A stretch of DNA of 64,000 bases from CBDBND01 sp965207985 (GTDB taxonomy: Bacteria > Pseudomonadota > Alphaproteobacteria > Rhodospirillales > Rhodospirillaceae), in NCBI GenBank assembly GCA_965207985.1, contig CBDBND010000018.1, forward strand, positions 1-64,000, in the 5' to 3' direction. A program made the translations under genes and the position numbers. The notes beneath the pieces are model-generated. The model did not search any database. It had not been told where the DNA came from and was given only the letters and a program-made list of their open reading frames with translations. Position 1 is the first letter of the stretch; every line of letters starts with the position of its first letter. Shown piece by piece: positions 17,070-26,408 of the stretch.

Positions 17070-18443
17070 TTATACCATTACTTCCGTAATGGCTCTGGAC
17101 GTCTGCAGAGACTTCGTACCCCAGCGCCTCAACGGCACACCCATGATCTGCATGGCCGTGTAACCCACGCGGGTGATGGGATCGCCACCACCAACGATGT
17201 GCAAACCGGTTTTCATACGGCCACCCGCCTTGCCGGCCAGATAGACGGGAATGCTGTCGATGGTATGGAGCTTGGCGTAGTTGGTTTCACTGGCGGCAAA
17301 GATCAGACAATTGTCCATCAACGTCCCGTCGCCTTCGCGGATGCTCATGAGCGCACTGAGATAGGTGGCGAAGGCTTCATTGCAGCGCTCGTTAAACCAG
17401 AAGGCCAGAGGCTGATAACCCAACTCAGAGTCGATCAGTTCCATGTGGGTCAGGAGATGGTGAGTATAGGACTCCCCGACCCGGCGCACGTTGGCGAAGT
17501 TGTCGGTGAACACCAGATTGAACACATGGGTCTGGTTGCAGGCCACGGCCATAGCCATGAGTTCGGCCATCACCGCATGGGTTTCAATGACGTTGGGCAT
17601 TTCCCGCACCCGCGCCAGCTTTTCTTCCGGCGGCTCGTCGGGCTTGGCCGGCATGAGGCAGGCTTCATTGGGTTCCGGCTTCTGAAGCTGCAAGGCCAAC
17701 CGGTTTTCGATCTGACGGATGGAGGTGAAATATTCATCCATGCGTTCTTTGTCCGCTGCGCCGAGGGTGCTGAGGAACCGCTGGTGATCCTCCTTAAAAG
17801 CGGAGAGCACGCTCTTTTCCACCATAATGTTGGGATCGGGCGTGAACTCGTCGGCATTGGGGTCGACAAAATCGGGACCGAAGATGCGCATATAAAGGTC
17901 GACCGGCGAGATGATGGCCTCGGCACGGCTTTCCGTATTGCGCGCACTGTAATTCTCCCGGGCAATGCCAGCGCTTGAGGCGTCGATGGTCTTGAAGCGG
18001 GTGCGGTTGCCGATCTGATCGGCTACGAGAAGGTCGAGGGTGGGGCTGACGATTTCCCCTTCCTTAGCCGGCACGGTGCCGGTGCGGTTGCCGACCCAGC
18101 CGGTGAAGTGAGTGTAATTGGACCGGCCATCGAGAGGCATGCCAAAACCATTGAAAAAGTTCAGCTGATCTTCGAACGGCTTCAGCGCTTTGGTTTCTTT
18201 CAGGAACTCGATACCAGGTCCTGACTGGGCTTTGGGCGCAATGGCATGGCCCGGTGTGTGACCCATACCCCAGTACCAGGTGCCGAAACGCACCGGCAAC
18301 GGATTCCCAGTCGCGGCCAGGGCGGTGCCGTTGTCGTTGAGAAAACAGTCCAGCAGGGGCAAGGCTGCGGATACAACGCAACCTCCGAGGAGACCGCGTA
18401 GGACCTGGCGGCGGGGTGGTTTGCGGGGCAAGAGAATGGTCAT
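17070..18443 (-). CDS. DUF1552 family protein, Tat-exported
   Basis: 457 residues. The N-terminus PRKPPRRQVLRGLLGGCVVS is a Tat-type leader with a twin arginine. The body matches DUF1552: FGTWYWGMGHTPGHAIAPK, QLNFFNGFGMPLDGRSNYTH, GIEFLKETKALKPF, SPTLDLLVADQIGNRTRFKT, and IETHAVMAELMAMAVACNQT near the end. DUF1552 genes characteristically follow DUF1592 genes in Planctomycetes, myxobacteria and some proteobacteria, as here, where the start overlaps the upstream stop (ATGA at 18440-18443). The function is not established; export with a putative haem protein suggests a periplasmic oxidative or hydrolytic role. Confidence 0.85.
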   Translation of the reverse strand: MTILLPRKPPRRQVLRGLLGGCVVSAALPLLDCFLNDNGTALAATGNPLPVRFGTWYWGMGHTPGHAIAPKAQSGPGIEFLKETKALKPFEDQLNFFNGFGMPLDGRSNYTHFTGWVGNRTGTVPAKEGEIVSPTLDLLVADQIGNRTRFKTIDASSAGIARENYSARNTESRAEAIISPVDLYMRIFGPDFVDPNADEFTPDPNIMVEKSVLSAFKEDHQRFLSTLGAADKERMDEYFTSIRQIENRLALQLQKPEPNEACLMPAKPDEPPEEKLARVREMPNVIETHAVMAELMAMAVACNQTHVFNLVFTDNFANVRRVGESYTHHLLTHMELIDSELGYQPLAFWFNERCNEAFATYLSALMSIREGDGTLMDNCLIFAASETNYAKLHTIDSIPVYLAGKAGGRMKTGLHIVGGGDPITRVGYTAMQIMGVPLRRWGTKSLQTSRAITEVMV

Positions 18444-20119
18444 GGCTGACTCTCCGCCATTAGGATGGTTGAAGGATCAACGGACGCCGCTTGAAAAGGA
18501 TCAGCGTCCGGCGTGGGTTCAGAAACCGCATAGAATGCTGTGCTTGTGGCAATACGGCGCAATAGATCGGGGAAACGATATCCATATTCGGAAAATTGGT
18601 CTTCGAGATAGGCCATGAAGTCTCGGTCTCTAGCGCCCAAGGGCCGACCGAACGCATACTCGGTCAATCGATTGACCAAGCAGGCTGTGGTCGCCGGGTT
18701 TTGCGCGACAGCACGGCCAAGATCGGCGCCGTCTTCAAAGGGAATACCATCCAGCTCACCGCTGGCGTCGATCACCGCGCTGTTTTCCGTGGTGCGGAAT
18801 TGAGCAATACCATCCAGTTGTTCAAGACCAAGACCAATGGGATCCATAATCTTGTGACACCCGGCGCAGGCTGGTTCCACACTATGAGCCGCAAGGCGGT
18901 CCTTAGCCGTCGGATTGGGAGAGTCCGGATCTTCAAACTGGGAGAAGTCCACGTCGCCCGGAGGTGCTGGCACCTGCTGGCACAGTAACGCCTCGCGGAT
19001 CGCCATGCCCCGCAAAGTGGGTGAACTGCGTCCAGGGTGTGAGGCCAATGCGGAAAATCCCACCTGCATGATCAAGCCGGCACGGGGGTCCTCTTCAGGA
19101 AACTCATATGGCACCCAAGCGTTCCCGGTGGGACGGCTTGTGGGAACACGGTAAATGCGTGCCAGCGGGCCGGTGATAAATGTTTTCTTGGTGGTAAACA
19201 GATTGCGGTAATCCTCCTGGCGCTCCATCAGCAGGTCGAGCGTGGTCAGCAGCAACTGTTCCTTGGCATCCTCGATGACCTGAATGGTGAACGCCGGATA
19301 GATGACGCTATCCTTCTCCAACGTTTCGAATTCCTCGAAACGGAGAAAATCCATAAAGAAAGCGCGCACACCTGTTTCCAGCCGATGGGATTGCATCATT
19401 CTTTCAACTTGGACTTCTATACCCTGCCGTGTGTCCAATTCACCCCGCTCCGCCGCATCGAGCAACGTTTCATTGGGTGTGGTGTTCCACAGCAGAAAAC
19501 TCAATCGCGCGGCTTTGGCATAGGCTGTCAATTGGCGCTTGGAGGGATCGGTCGGGTCCGGCTCTGTCATGTCGACGACGAACAGAAACTGTGGCGATGT
19601 CAACAGTCCGGCCAAGCCGAGAGCAATACCGGTATAAAAATCGCCGTTGGTTGCCGTACTGTCCCGCGCCGCCGCAATCGGAATAGCGAGTTCTTCTTCC
19701 GTTAATGGCCTGCGGTACAAAAGCCGTCCCACATCGGAGAAGAATTGCCGAGCGCAGGCGTCATCCGGTTCAGTGACGGAAGCGGGTTCACAAGCAAACT
19801 GGCTGGCGCGATTGGTTTCATTCACCACCTGTTCGGCGATGGATTGCGCCATGCCGTAAAACTTCTCAAAACCCGAAGGAGTGATGCGGGCTGTACGTGC
19901 CCCCAAGGCCAATAATCCCTCCGTCCGCAACAAAGAATCCGCTTGGCCTGCCACTGTGATATGGGAACCGAACACATCGGCGATCACATTGCGGTATTGC
20001 TCATTGGACAACCGGCGCATGGCCGGTGAGGAACCGTCAGTCACCGGTTCCGGCTGTTCACACCCGGTCAGCAGGATCGTAACTGCTAAGAGAGCCGTGA
20101 CTGTTCGCGTTATGCTCAC
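18440..20119 (-). CDS. DUF1592/DUF1588/DUF1585-type lipoprotein with a CxxCH motif
   Basis: 559 residues. The leader TVTALLAVTILLTGCEQPE is a lipobox. The domain series matches the DUF1587-1595-1592-1588-1585 architecture: RRLSNEQYRNVIADVFG; FFSDVGRLLYRRPLTEEEL; LGLAGLLTSPQFLFVVD; LSFLLWNTTPNETLLDAAE; VGFSALASHPGRSSPTLRG; then CAGCHKIMDPIGLGLEQLDG and NRLTEYAFGRPL. CAGCH is a single c-type haem attachment motif. It overlaps the DUF1552 start by 4 bases and the upstream gene stop by 4 bases, so the three form a tight operon. Family function is unknown; association with degradation of recalcitrant polymers is only a proposal. Confidence 0.85.
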   Translation of the reverse strand: MSITRTVTALLAVTILLTGCEQPEPVTDGSSPAMRRLSNEQYRNVIADVFGSHITVAGQADSLLRTEGLLALGARTARITPSGFEKFYGMAQSIAEQVVNETNRASQFACEPASVTEPDDACARQFFSDVGRLLYRRPLTEEELAIPIAAARDSTATNGDFYTGIALGLAGLLTSPQFLFVVDMTEPDPTDPSKRQLTAYAKAARLSFLLWNTTPNETLLDAAERGELDTRQGIEVQVERMMQSHRLETGVRAFFMDFLRFEEFETLEKDSVIYPAFTIQVIEDAKEQLLLTTLDLLMERQEDYRNLFTTKKTFITGPLARIYRVPTSRPTGNAWVPYEFPEEDPRAGLIMQVGFSALASHPGRSSPTLRGMAIREALLCQQVPAPPGDVDFSQFEDPDSPNPTAKDRLAAHSVEPACAGCHKIMDPIGLGLEQLDGIAQFRTTENSAVIDASGELDGIPFEDGADLGRAVAQNPATTACLVNRLTEYAFGRPLGARDRDFMAYLEDQFSEYGYRFPDLLRRIATSTAFYAVSEPTPDADPFQAASVDPSTILMAESQP

Positions 20120-21249
20120 CGTGCCGCCTGTCGTGTCGAGCCATCAGGATGAATGATGAAGGCTGCATATGCGCCGACTTCAAACGCCGTGGACAAATGC
20201 GTGCATTGCCCCGTTTCCGGATCGGGATACCCGTCAGCCAGTTCATGGGCCGCCCGATACATGGCCGGGCAATTATCCGCCGTTGAGGTGTGCCCAACCA
20301 TTCCACCGACGTAATAAAGGAATTCATCCATATTGTAATAACCGGTGACGAGACCTTTAGCAGTGGCGCCGTCTTCCGCGATCTCTAAACGCAGATCCAT
20401 ATCCTTGATCACCGGATGCATGAAATTGTAGTTGCCGTAGAACGGCAGGCTCACATCCCCGCGCGCCGTTGTGAGCACGCCATCCTTGATGGATCCTTTG
20501 AGGGAATCGCCATAACGGTGCGTGTCGCCGTCCATGTCGACGTTGTAGCTGGAAAACGGCAAAGGCCGTCCGCTGCCGTCCAAAGCAAATTGGTTGACGG
20601 ATCGGTAGAAGGTGACGGTGACGTCATTGTCGTTACGGCCATCGTCAACATCCGTGACTTCAATGAGGGTCATGCCGAGACCGCTGGTACCCCGCCCTTC
20701 ATGCGCGTTGAGTTCAGGAAGGCCACCCTTGCGCCAGCCGTAGACGCAGCCGATGAGGCGATACATCTGATTGTCGATGCCTGGCGTGCCGTCAGGGTGT
20801 GTAAAGTTTTCATGTGCACAGGTCTTTGGCGTCGCACTGCCGTCCATATTGCCATCGAGATTGACGCCGTAGGAATACTTGCCTTCCACCACCCGCATGG
20901 GAGGGTCCATGACGACGGTTGGGTTGAGACAAACGTTTTCACCCTCGGGACCTCGGCGCATGGCCGTTGGCATGCGGTTAAGATTGGAGCGTAGACCGTT
21001 TTCCGTCAGCTCCGCGCGCTTCTCTTTGCTCAAACCGCGCCACCAAATCTCGTCATTGCTGACAGCCAGGCCGGCCGGGCATTCGTCGACAAACCGGCTG
21101 TTGTAGATGGCGGTGAACCAATCGCGCACGACAAAACCGAGGGTCCGGTTCATGGGCTGCTGGGCTGAAGCCGCAGAAAATACCGAACCCAATAAGAGAC
21201 AGAGACCGAAACTGAGACAGAAGGACTTCATTGGCAGACTGTAAGGCAT
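20116..21249 (-). CDS. Secreted protein of unknown family, first gene of the DUF1592-DUF1552 operon
   Basis: 377 residues with a signal peptide best read from the internal ATG at 21231 (MKSFCLSFGLCLLLGSVFSA, cut near ASAQ). I do not recognise the family. Visible features: YNSRFVDECPAGLAVSNDEI, NVCLNPTVVMDPPMRVVEGK, the aspartate/glycine-rich GVNLDGNMDGSATPKTCAHE, NVDMDGDTHRYGDSLKGSIK, and several cysteines that could form disulphides. Both D-x-D-G stretches could be calcium sites. Its stop overlaps the DUF1592 start, so it is likely a partner of those proteins. About 250 bases upstream carry no gene and probably hold the operon promoter. Confidence 0.65.
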   Translation of the reverse strand: MPYSLPMKSFCLSFGLCLLLGSVFSAASAQQPMNRTLGFVVRDWFTAIYNSRFVDECPAGLAVSNDEIWWRGLSKEKRAELTENGLRSNLNRMPTAMRRGPEGENVCLNPTVVMDPPMRVVEGKYSYGVNLDGNMDGSATPKTCAHENFTHPDGTPGIDNQMYRLIGCVYGWRKGGLPELNAHEGRGTSGLGMTLIEVTDVDDGRNDNDVTVTFYRSVNQFALDGSGRPLPFSSYNVDMDGDTHRYGDSLKGSIKDGVLTTARGDVSLPFYGNYNFMHPVIKDMDLRLEIAEDGATAKGLVTGYYNMDEFLYYVGGMVGHTSTADNCPAMYRAAHELADGYPDPETGQCTHLSTAFEVGAYAAFIIHPDGSTRQAAR

Positions 21250-21505
21250 TGCAATTCGCTAAGGGATATCTCCGAAGCGTCGAGTGTACCACCGCCCTCA
21301 CCCATCAATGAACGGCCCTTAAGACATGGACATAGAGCGGACATGGTGGCTTGGGGTGGTGGTGCCGCCTTACCGGTTGTGGGTTTACAAGGTATTGATA
21401 TAGTTTGCTTTTCTCAGCCTATGGACAAAGCGGACCCTGAGCCGCAGGCTCCTTGGTTAAGATTGGGTTTCACGCCATGCGATTGGGCTCTGACCCAACA
21501 CGTAA

Positions 21506-23347
21506 ATGCGCGTGGAACAGGGAGAGGAGTCGACAGCAATATACAGCAAAATCCTGACAACGCTTTCACTGCTCGGCTTGATAGCCGCGCAATGCGTTGC
21601 CTTGGCGAACGAGCACTCCATTGAACAGCGTATCGTCCACTTCACCGCTTCCGACGGGGTCAGGCTTGACGCCGTATTGATGCATCCGGAAAGCGGTATC
21701 AACGTGGGCTCACCTGCCGTCGTCATGCACCACGGCGGGCCGGGCGGACATGCGGCGCGCTCAATCGGCGCATACCGCTTTGCCGCCGAACGCTTTGCCG
21801 CTGCCGGCTACACGACACTGAGCCCCGTCTCCCGCCATTCCAGCGGTTACTACAAATATGTTCTTGAAGACGCGATTAAAGACATCGACGCCTCTTTGCA
21901 GTTCGTCGCGTCCCTTGGGTTCGACCGCATCGTGCTCATGGGCCACAGCATGGGCAGTATCAAAATCACCCGCTATCAGGTTACCCACAACAATCCGCTG
22001 GTGAAGGCCATGGTGCACTTCGCACCAACCGCGGACACTTATGATTTTGTGGGTAAACGTCCCGAAGTCGCATCGGTCGTTGAATCGGCGCTGGACGTGG
22101 CAGCGGCTGGTCGTGCCGGTTTGAATCTCCATCGCAATAGCGTTGATCCGGATAGGAGTTTGCAAGCGCCCGCCATGATGGCGACGGCCAGAGGGAGGTT
22201 ACAGACACCGCAAGCCCTATTGAGTTGGTGGGGACCGGGACACCCCAACGCCAACAGTGATTTCTTTCCTCAGTTGACAGTTCCTCAATTGCTTTTAGCC
22301 GGTACGGAAGACCCGCCGGTGCCTCCAGGCCGCATGGAAGAACTCAAACGGCTTGCGGTGAACAGCCCCCGTGTGAATTACATCTGGTATGAGGGCGGCG
22401 ATCATTACTTTTCCTTCCACCAGGATGAGTCCGCTGCCGATGTCGTTGCCTGGCTGACAGAACTTGGCTTGGACCCTGGCCGAAGGGTGACGACAAAGCT
22501 CATCGATACGCGGCTCAATAGATCGTTTACAGCGGACGGTTTTCGCGTGCCTTATCCCGGTATGGCGTACCTTACCGAAGATGTGGACCGTTCATCGTCG
22601 CCGATGCTTGTTTATGTCTACGGATTAGGCGAGCAGATATTCGAGGATCCCCTTCATGGACTGGCGACGGCCATGGCCCATCGTGGTTATGAAGGTCATG
22701 CCCCTCAGTTGCGGGAAAGTGGATTCAGAGGTTCTCTTACCTCGACCATTGACCTGGCGGCCGAAGACTTAGCCGATGTGGTTAAAGCGCACCGGCAAGA
22801 AGGACGACCCATCGTATTTGTCGGTTTGCGTGAAGGTATTTTGTGGGCGCTTGAAGCGACCGCTGAATATGAAATCGAAAATGTCATGGGGTTTGTTGCC
22901 CTCTCCCCGCCTCCGGACCTGCCTGAGTTTGCCAAAACGGTACTTGGCACCGACCGTTATAGAGAGGTGACGGATCGTTCTGAAAAGATATTGGCAAACA
23001 ACGATTCGCGAACCTTCATCGTCGAGAAATATTTCCGCCCGCCGCCAGCCGTACCCGGAAGTACGGACGCATTCATGGTGTATCCGGAGACATTTCTTGA
23101 TTATTACGGTCCCAATTCACAAGCTAAATTCGCCGACAAGGCCCGTGAGGTCGACCAACCGATGCTCATGGTCGTGGGATCAAAGGATTCCTTGTTGGAT
23201 GAGAGCACGCTGCGTCAATTTTCCCGGCTGGGCCGATCGTCGGAAATGGCATTGGCGACCATCGAAGACGCAAACGGGACGTTTACGCATCGTGTAGAAG
23301 AGGTCGCAGACGCTATGGCGGACTGGCTAAATAAGATTCAGCCCTAA
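21506..23347 (+). CDS. Exported tandem alpha/beta-hydrolase, second domain apparently inactive
   Basis: 613 residues; start uncertain. ATG 21506 is the given start, but a GGAGAGG lies after it, so a downstream start before the signal-like segment (ILTTLSLLGLIAAQCVALAN) is possible. Domain 1 (about 40-325): oxyanion loop HHGGPGGHAARS, nucleophile elbow LMGHSMGS (S148), acid in GTEDPP (D269), histidine in GGDHYF (H300). Domain 2 (about 340-613) repeats the fold: MLVYVYGLGEQI, then FVGLREGILW where the nucleophile position is Arg, VVGSKDSLLD (Asp) and FTHRVEE (His). So domain 2 lacks a serine nucleophile. The substrate is unknown. It is divergent from the DUF1592 operon. Confidence 0.75.
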   Translation: MRVEQGEESTAIYSKILTTLSLLGLIAAQCVALANEHSIEQRIVHFTASDGVRLDAVLMHPESGINVGSPAVVMHHGGPGGHAARSIGAYRFAAERFAAAGYTTLSPVSRHSSGYYKYVLEDAIKDIDASLQFVASLGFDRIVLMGHSMGSIKITRYQVTHNNPLVKAMVHFAPTADTYDFVGKRPEVASVVESALDVAAAGRAGLNLHRNSVDPDRSLQAPAMMATARGRLQTPQALLSWWGPGHPNANSDFFPQLTVPQLLLAGTEDPPVPPGRMEELKRLAVNSPRVNYIWYEGGDHYFSFHQDESAADVVAWLTELGLDPGRRVTTKLIDTRLNRSFTADGFRVPYPGMAYLTEDVDRSSSPMLVYVYGLGEQIFEDPLHGLATAMAHRGYEGHAPQLRESGFRGSLTSTIDLAAEDLADVVKAHRQEGRPIVFVGLREGILWALEATAEYEIENVMGFVALSPPPDLPEFAKTVLGTDRYREVTDRSEKILANNDSRTFIVEKYFRPPPAVPGSTDAFMVYPETFLDYYGPNSQAKFADKAREVDQPMLMVVGSKDSLLDESTLRQFSRLGRSSEMALATIEDANGTFTHRVEEVADAMADWLNKIQP

Positions 23348-23408
23348 CTGCTGACCAATAGACGTAGCTAACGTCACGTCACTCGGGAAGTCTTGCTTAT
23401 TCTAATTT

Positions 23409-24038
23409 CTAAGATTTGCCGCGGTTGCCCGATCCCGCGAGGATTTCCGACAAGGGCGTGCCGGCCTTGATGCGTCCGTTGCGGCCTTCTTCTTCCGCCA
23501 GTTGACGCTGGGCGGTCGGGAGCACGGTCTCGACTTCATCGGCACGAATGACGACCACGCCGTCCGCATCACCACACATAAAGTCACCGGGCCGGATTAC
23601 GATATCACCAATGGAGATATCGACGTTGAGTTCACCGGGTTGCCCTTTTGTTGACCCGCGAAGTGACAGACCGCCGGCAAATACGGGGAACCCCGTTTCA
23701 ACGATGGCCTCAATGTCACGGATCGCTCCATTGGTGACACAACCGGCAATACCTTTTGTCTGAGCCGTGAAGGTCGCCGTTTCACCCCAGACAGCCGTCT
23801 GTGGCGGTCCGCCGCAATCGATAACAATAACGTGGCCAGTGGGCACTTTATCGACGGCACGGGTGACGGCTGTGTTATCGCCGAGGGGACAGCGCACCGT
23901 AAAGGCGGGTCCGACCACCCGCGCGCCAGGCACCATACATTTAACCATCGGCGGCAGATCACAGGGTTGTGCTGTGACCTCCGATAAGGTGGCAGCCGGT
24001 AAACCTTTTAGCGCTTCAACAATGTCGTCTTGGGTCAA
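23409..24038 (-). CDS. RraA-like aldolase/demethylmenaquinone methyltransferase family protein
   Basis: 209 residues of the RraA/HMG-aldolase fold. Motifs: N-terminal PAATLSEVTAQP; ARVVGPAFTVRCPLGDN; VIVIDCGGPPQTAVWGETAT; the family signature GCVTNGAIRDIEAIVETGFP with the R-D pair that binds metal and pyruvate; PGDFMCGDADGVVVIRADE. Enzymatic members cleave 4-hydroxy-4-methyl-2-oxoglutarate or oxaloacetate in aromatic catabolism; others are RNase E inhibitors. The aromatic context here favours the aldolase reading, but the sequence alone does not settle it. Confidence 0.8.
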   Translation of the reverse strand: MTQDDIVEALKGLPAATLSEVTAQPCDLPPMVKCMVPGARVVGPAFTVRCPLGDNTAVTRAVDKVPTGHVIVIDCGGPPQTAVWGETATFTAQTKGIAGCVTNGAIRDIEAIVETGFPVFAGGLSLRGSTKGQPGELNVDISIGDIVIRPGDFMCGDADGVVVIRADEVETVLPTAQRQLAEEEGRNGRIKAGTPLSEILAGSGNRGKS

Positions 24039-24107
24039 GGGTCCGAGTTCCCGCGTTCAATGTTTCACTCTTACGCATCATAGCCTTAGAGACCGACTGT
24101 AAAAGCC

Positions 24108-24144
24108 ACAAAAAAACCGGGCGATCCTGGCAGGACCGCCCGGT
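24108..24144 (-). terminator. Rho-independent terminator downstream of the TonB pseudogene
   Basis: Read on the minus strand: ACCGGGCG, an inner TCCT/AGGA pair, CGCCCGGT, then seven Ts. The 8-bp outer stem plus 4-bp inner stem is strong and the T-run follows directly. It lies 25 bases after the last codon of the TonB receptor remnant. Confidence 0.85.
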
Positions 24145-24168
24145 CTCGTCCCCCCAACAGCGGACTGA

Positions 24169-26387
24169 TTAGTTGAATGCGTATTTGAAGCGGATGCTCC
24201 AGCGCATGGGGTCGCCAATAAAGCGAGCATCGAGGAAGTCTGTGGTGACGTACCGCTCATCCAAGCAGTTCTTACAGCCAAGCTGGATGCCCCAGATGCC
24301 GTCTTCATGGTCCCAGCTGATTGTCGCGTTGACAGTCTCAAAACCGTTATTGAATGAATCCGGCGGGTTTTGGCCAGACATCCACTAGTCGTCGGTCACC
24401 TGAATATCGGCGGCAAACGTGAGATCTCCGTTCAAGTTATCCACAAAAGATGAATAATCGAAACCAGCCTGAATGGTATATTCAGGCGCGTGTTGTGGTT
24501 CGGTCACGCCAAGAATAAAGCCACTGGCTTGAGCGCCTGCACTGATTTCGTTGTACTTCGCATCCTGCAAACCAATGTTGGTGATACATTCAATCCTTCG
24601 GCAAGGGCTGCGGATATTTCGATTTCAGCACCGCGAACACCGAGTTCACCGGCATTGTTGTTGACGAATGTGGGTGCTTCACCAGGTGCGGGCTGGAATG
24701 CCAGTGACGGCAACTGTAGTTCGCTATAGGTGACGTCGAACAACGTCGCGTTAAAACGTAAACGGTTGTTGAGCCATTCGGAGCGAGCGCCGATTTCATA
24801 GGACCAAACGGTTTCTTCTTCGAACCGGGTCATGAGACGGGCCTGACCGGCGCGTCCGTTCCAACCGCCAGACTTGAAACCGCGGGTGGCCGAAGCGAAG
24901 ACCATCATGTCATCATTGACCTGATATTGCAGCGCGAACCGGGGTGTCCATTGGATCGCCGTGACCGTGTCGGGCGTCCCCTCGGCAACGATATCGTCGA
25001 TATCAAACTCAACGCCGAATGCGTTGGTATGAAAATAAAACGGAATGCGCTTGCGTTCGTCGGTCCAGCGCACGCCGGCGGTGAAAGTTAAGTTATCGAT
25101 GACTTCGTAGTCGCCTTGAACATACCAGGCGAAACTCTCCGTATCGTTTTCCATGTTGTTGTCGTTGAGGACAAGCGGGTCACCAAACGGAACAAACAGG
25201 AATGAGGTCTCAAACCGGGTGAGGTTGTCTTCCTTCATGTAAAAGAAACCGGTGACATAACTAAGACGGTCATCGAAGGCTGTACCTGTGAATTTGAGTT
25301 CCTGGCTAAACATGTTGTGATTGCCGTCGTTGGATAGCGGCAGTTCCGGTGCGCGGGCAAACAGGGGGCTGACAAAATCGTGGTTGAGGTTGCGGTAGCC
25401 CGTGATGAAACCGATGCTGAAACTGTCCATATCGATGACCAGGTTCGAATAGATGTCATACCCGGTTGTTTCGTTGGCCGTACAATTGTTACGCACCCAT
25501 TCCAGCGGGCCGTCACCGTCCTTACAGTTGTTGAGGAACACGCCGTTGAACCGGGGACTGCCGTTAAACAACCATGGGCCGTCCCGGCCTTCATTAAGAT
25601 TGGTGTTGGAGGCGACGGGATCCACAGCAGATTGAATATTTTGGTGATCCTGCGTGCTCCAATTGATGGACGCGTCCCAAGTCACATTGTCAGCGGGCAT
25701 AAGGCGGACCGCACCGCGAAGACCCAAATGTTCGGCAAAATTGAAGTTCTCGTTGGTGACAGTGCTTCTCTGCCACCCATTGTCTTCCACATAGAAGGCG
25801 GACCACTTGGTTAGAAACTTGTCGGTAATGGGAACGTTGAGGCTGCCCTTGACGCGTATTTCGTCAAAACGGCCGTAACCGAATTCACCTTTCGCTTCGA
25901 ACTCGTCACCTGGCTTTTTGGTAATGATGTTGACCGCACCACCGGTGGTGTTACGGCCGAACAGGGTACCCTGCGGACCGCGCAGGACTTCCATCCGTTC
26001 GATTTCAACCAATTCGAGATTGTTGGCGTTCTGACGGGGGTTTGCGACTTCGTCCACATAGGTCAACACCGGCGGGTCGAATGTGGCGAGTGATTCCGTC
26101 GAGCCGATGCCGCGCAACCAGTAGGCCAGGGATGCGCCCAGCGTGACGTTGTTGTATGCGATCAGAAGCGGCACTTGTCGACCGAGATCGATGGTTTCAG
26201 TGATGTTCCGGCGTTCCATTTGGAGTTCCGACAGCGCTGTCACGGCAAGCGGAGTAGTTTGCAGATTGCGTTCACGCCGCTCGGCAGTCACCACAATCTC
26301 TTCAAGAGTGATGGCTTGCGCCATGGCATCATTAAACGGAATGGTTATTATATACTTGTATGACCCAAGATAAGATGGTATATTCAT
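24169..26387 (-). pseudogene. TonB-dependent receptor, disrupted in three places
   Basis: The body is a TonB receptor: plug start AITLEEIVVTAERRERNLQT, TPLAVTALSELQ; plug motifs VEIERMEVLRGPQGTLFGRN, TTGGAVNIITKKPG; barrel; and a final strand DARFIGDPMRWSIRFKYAFN. Lesions: (1) the signal peptide is replaced by sequence from the IS1595 element end, the true protein resuming near AMAQAIT at about 26335; (2) a frameshift near 24,590, where AEGLNV continues in another frame as TNIGLQDAKYNEIS; (3) a TAG stop at about 24,382-24,384 between VTDD and WMSGQNPP. The intact form would be about 730 residues. The extracellular substrate is unknown. Confidence 0.85.
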
Positions 26388-26408
26388 GGCTCAATTGAGA
26401 GGTGAGAC

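Noticed and set aside
17199..17978. 259-codon plus-strand frame
   Set aside because: Antisense shadow of the DUF1552 gene; the minus-strand frame has clear family motifs and tight operon spacing.
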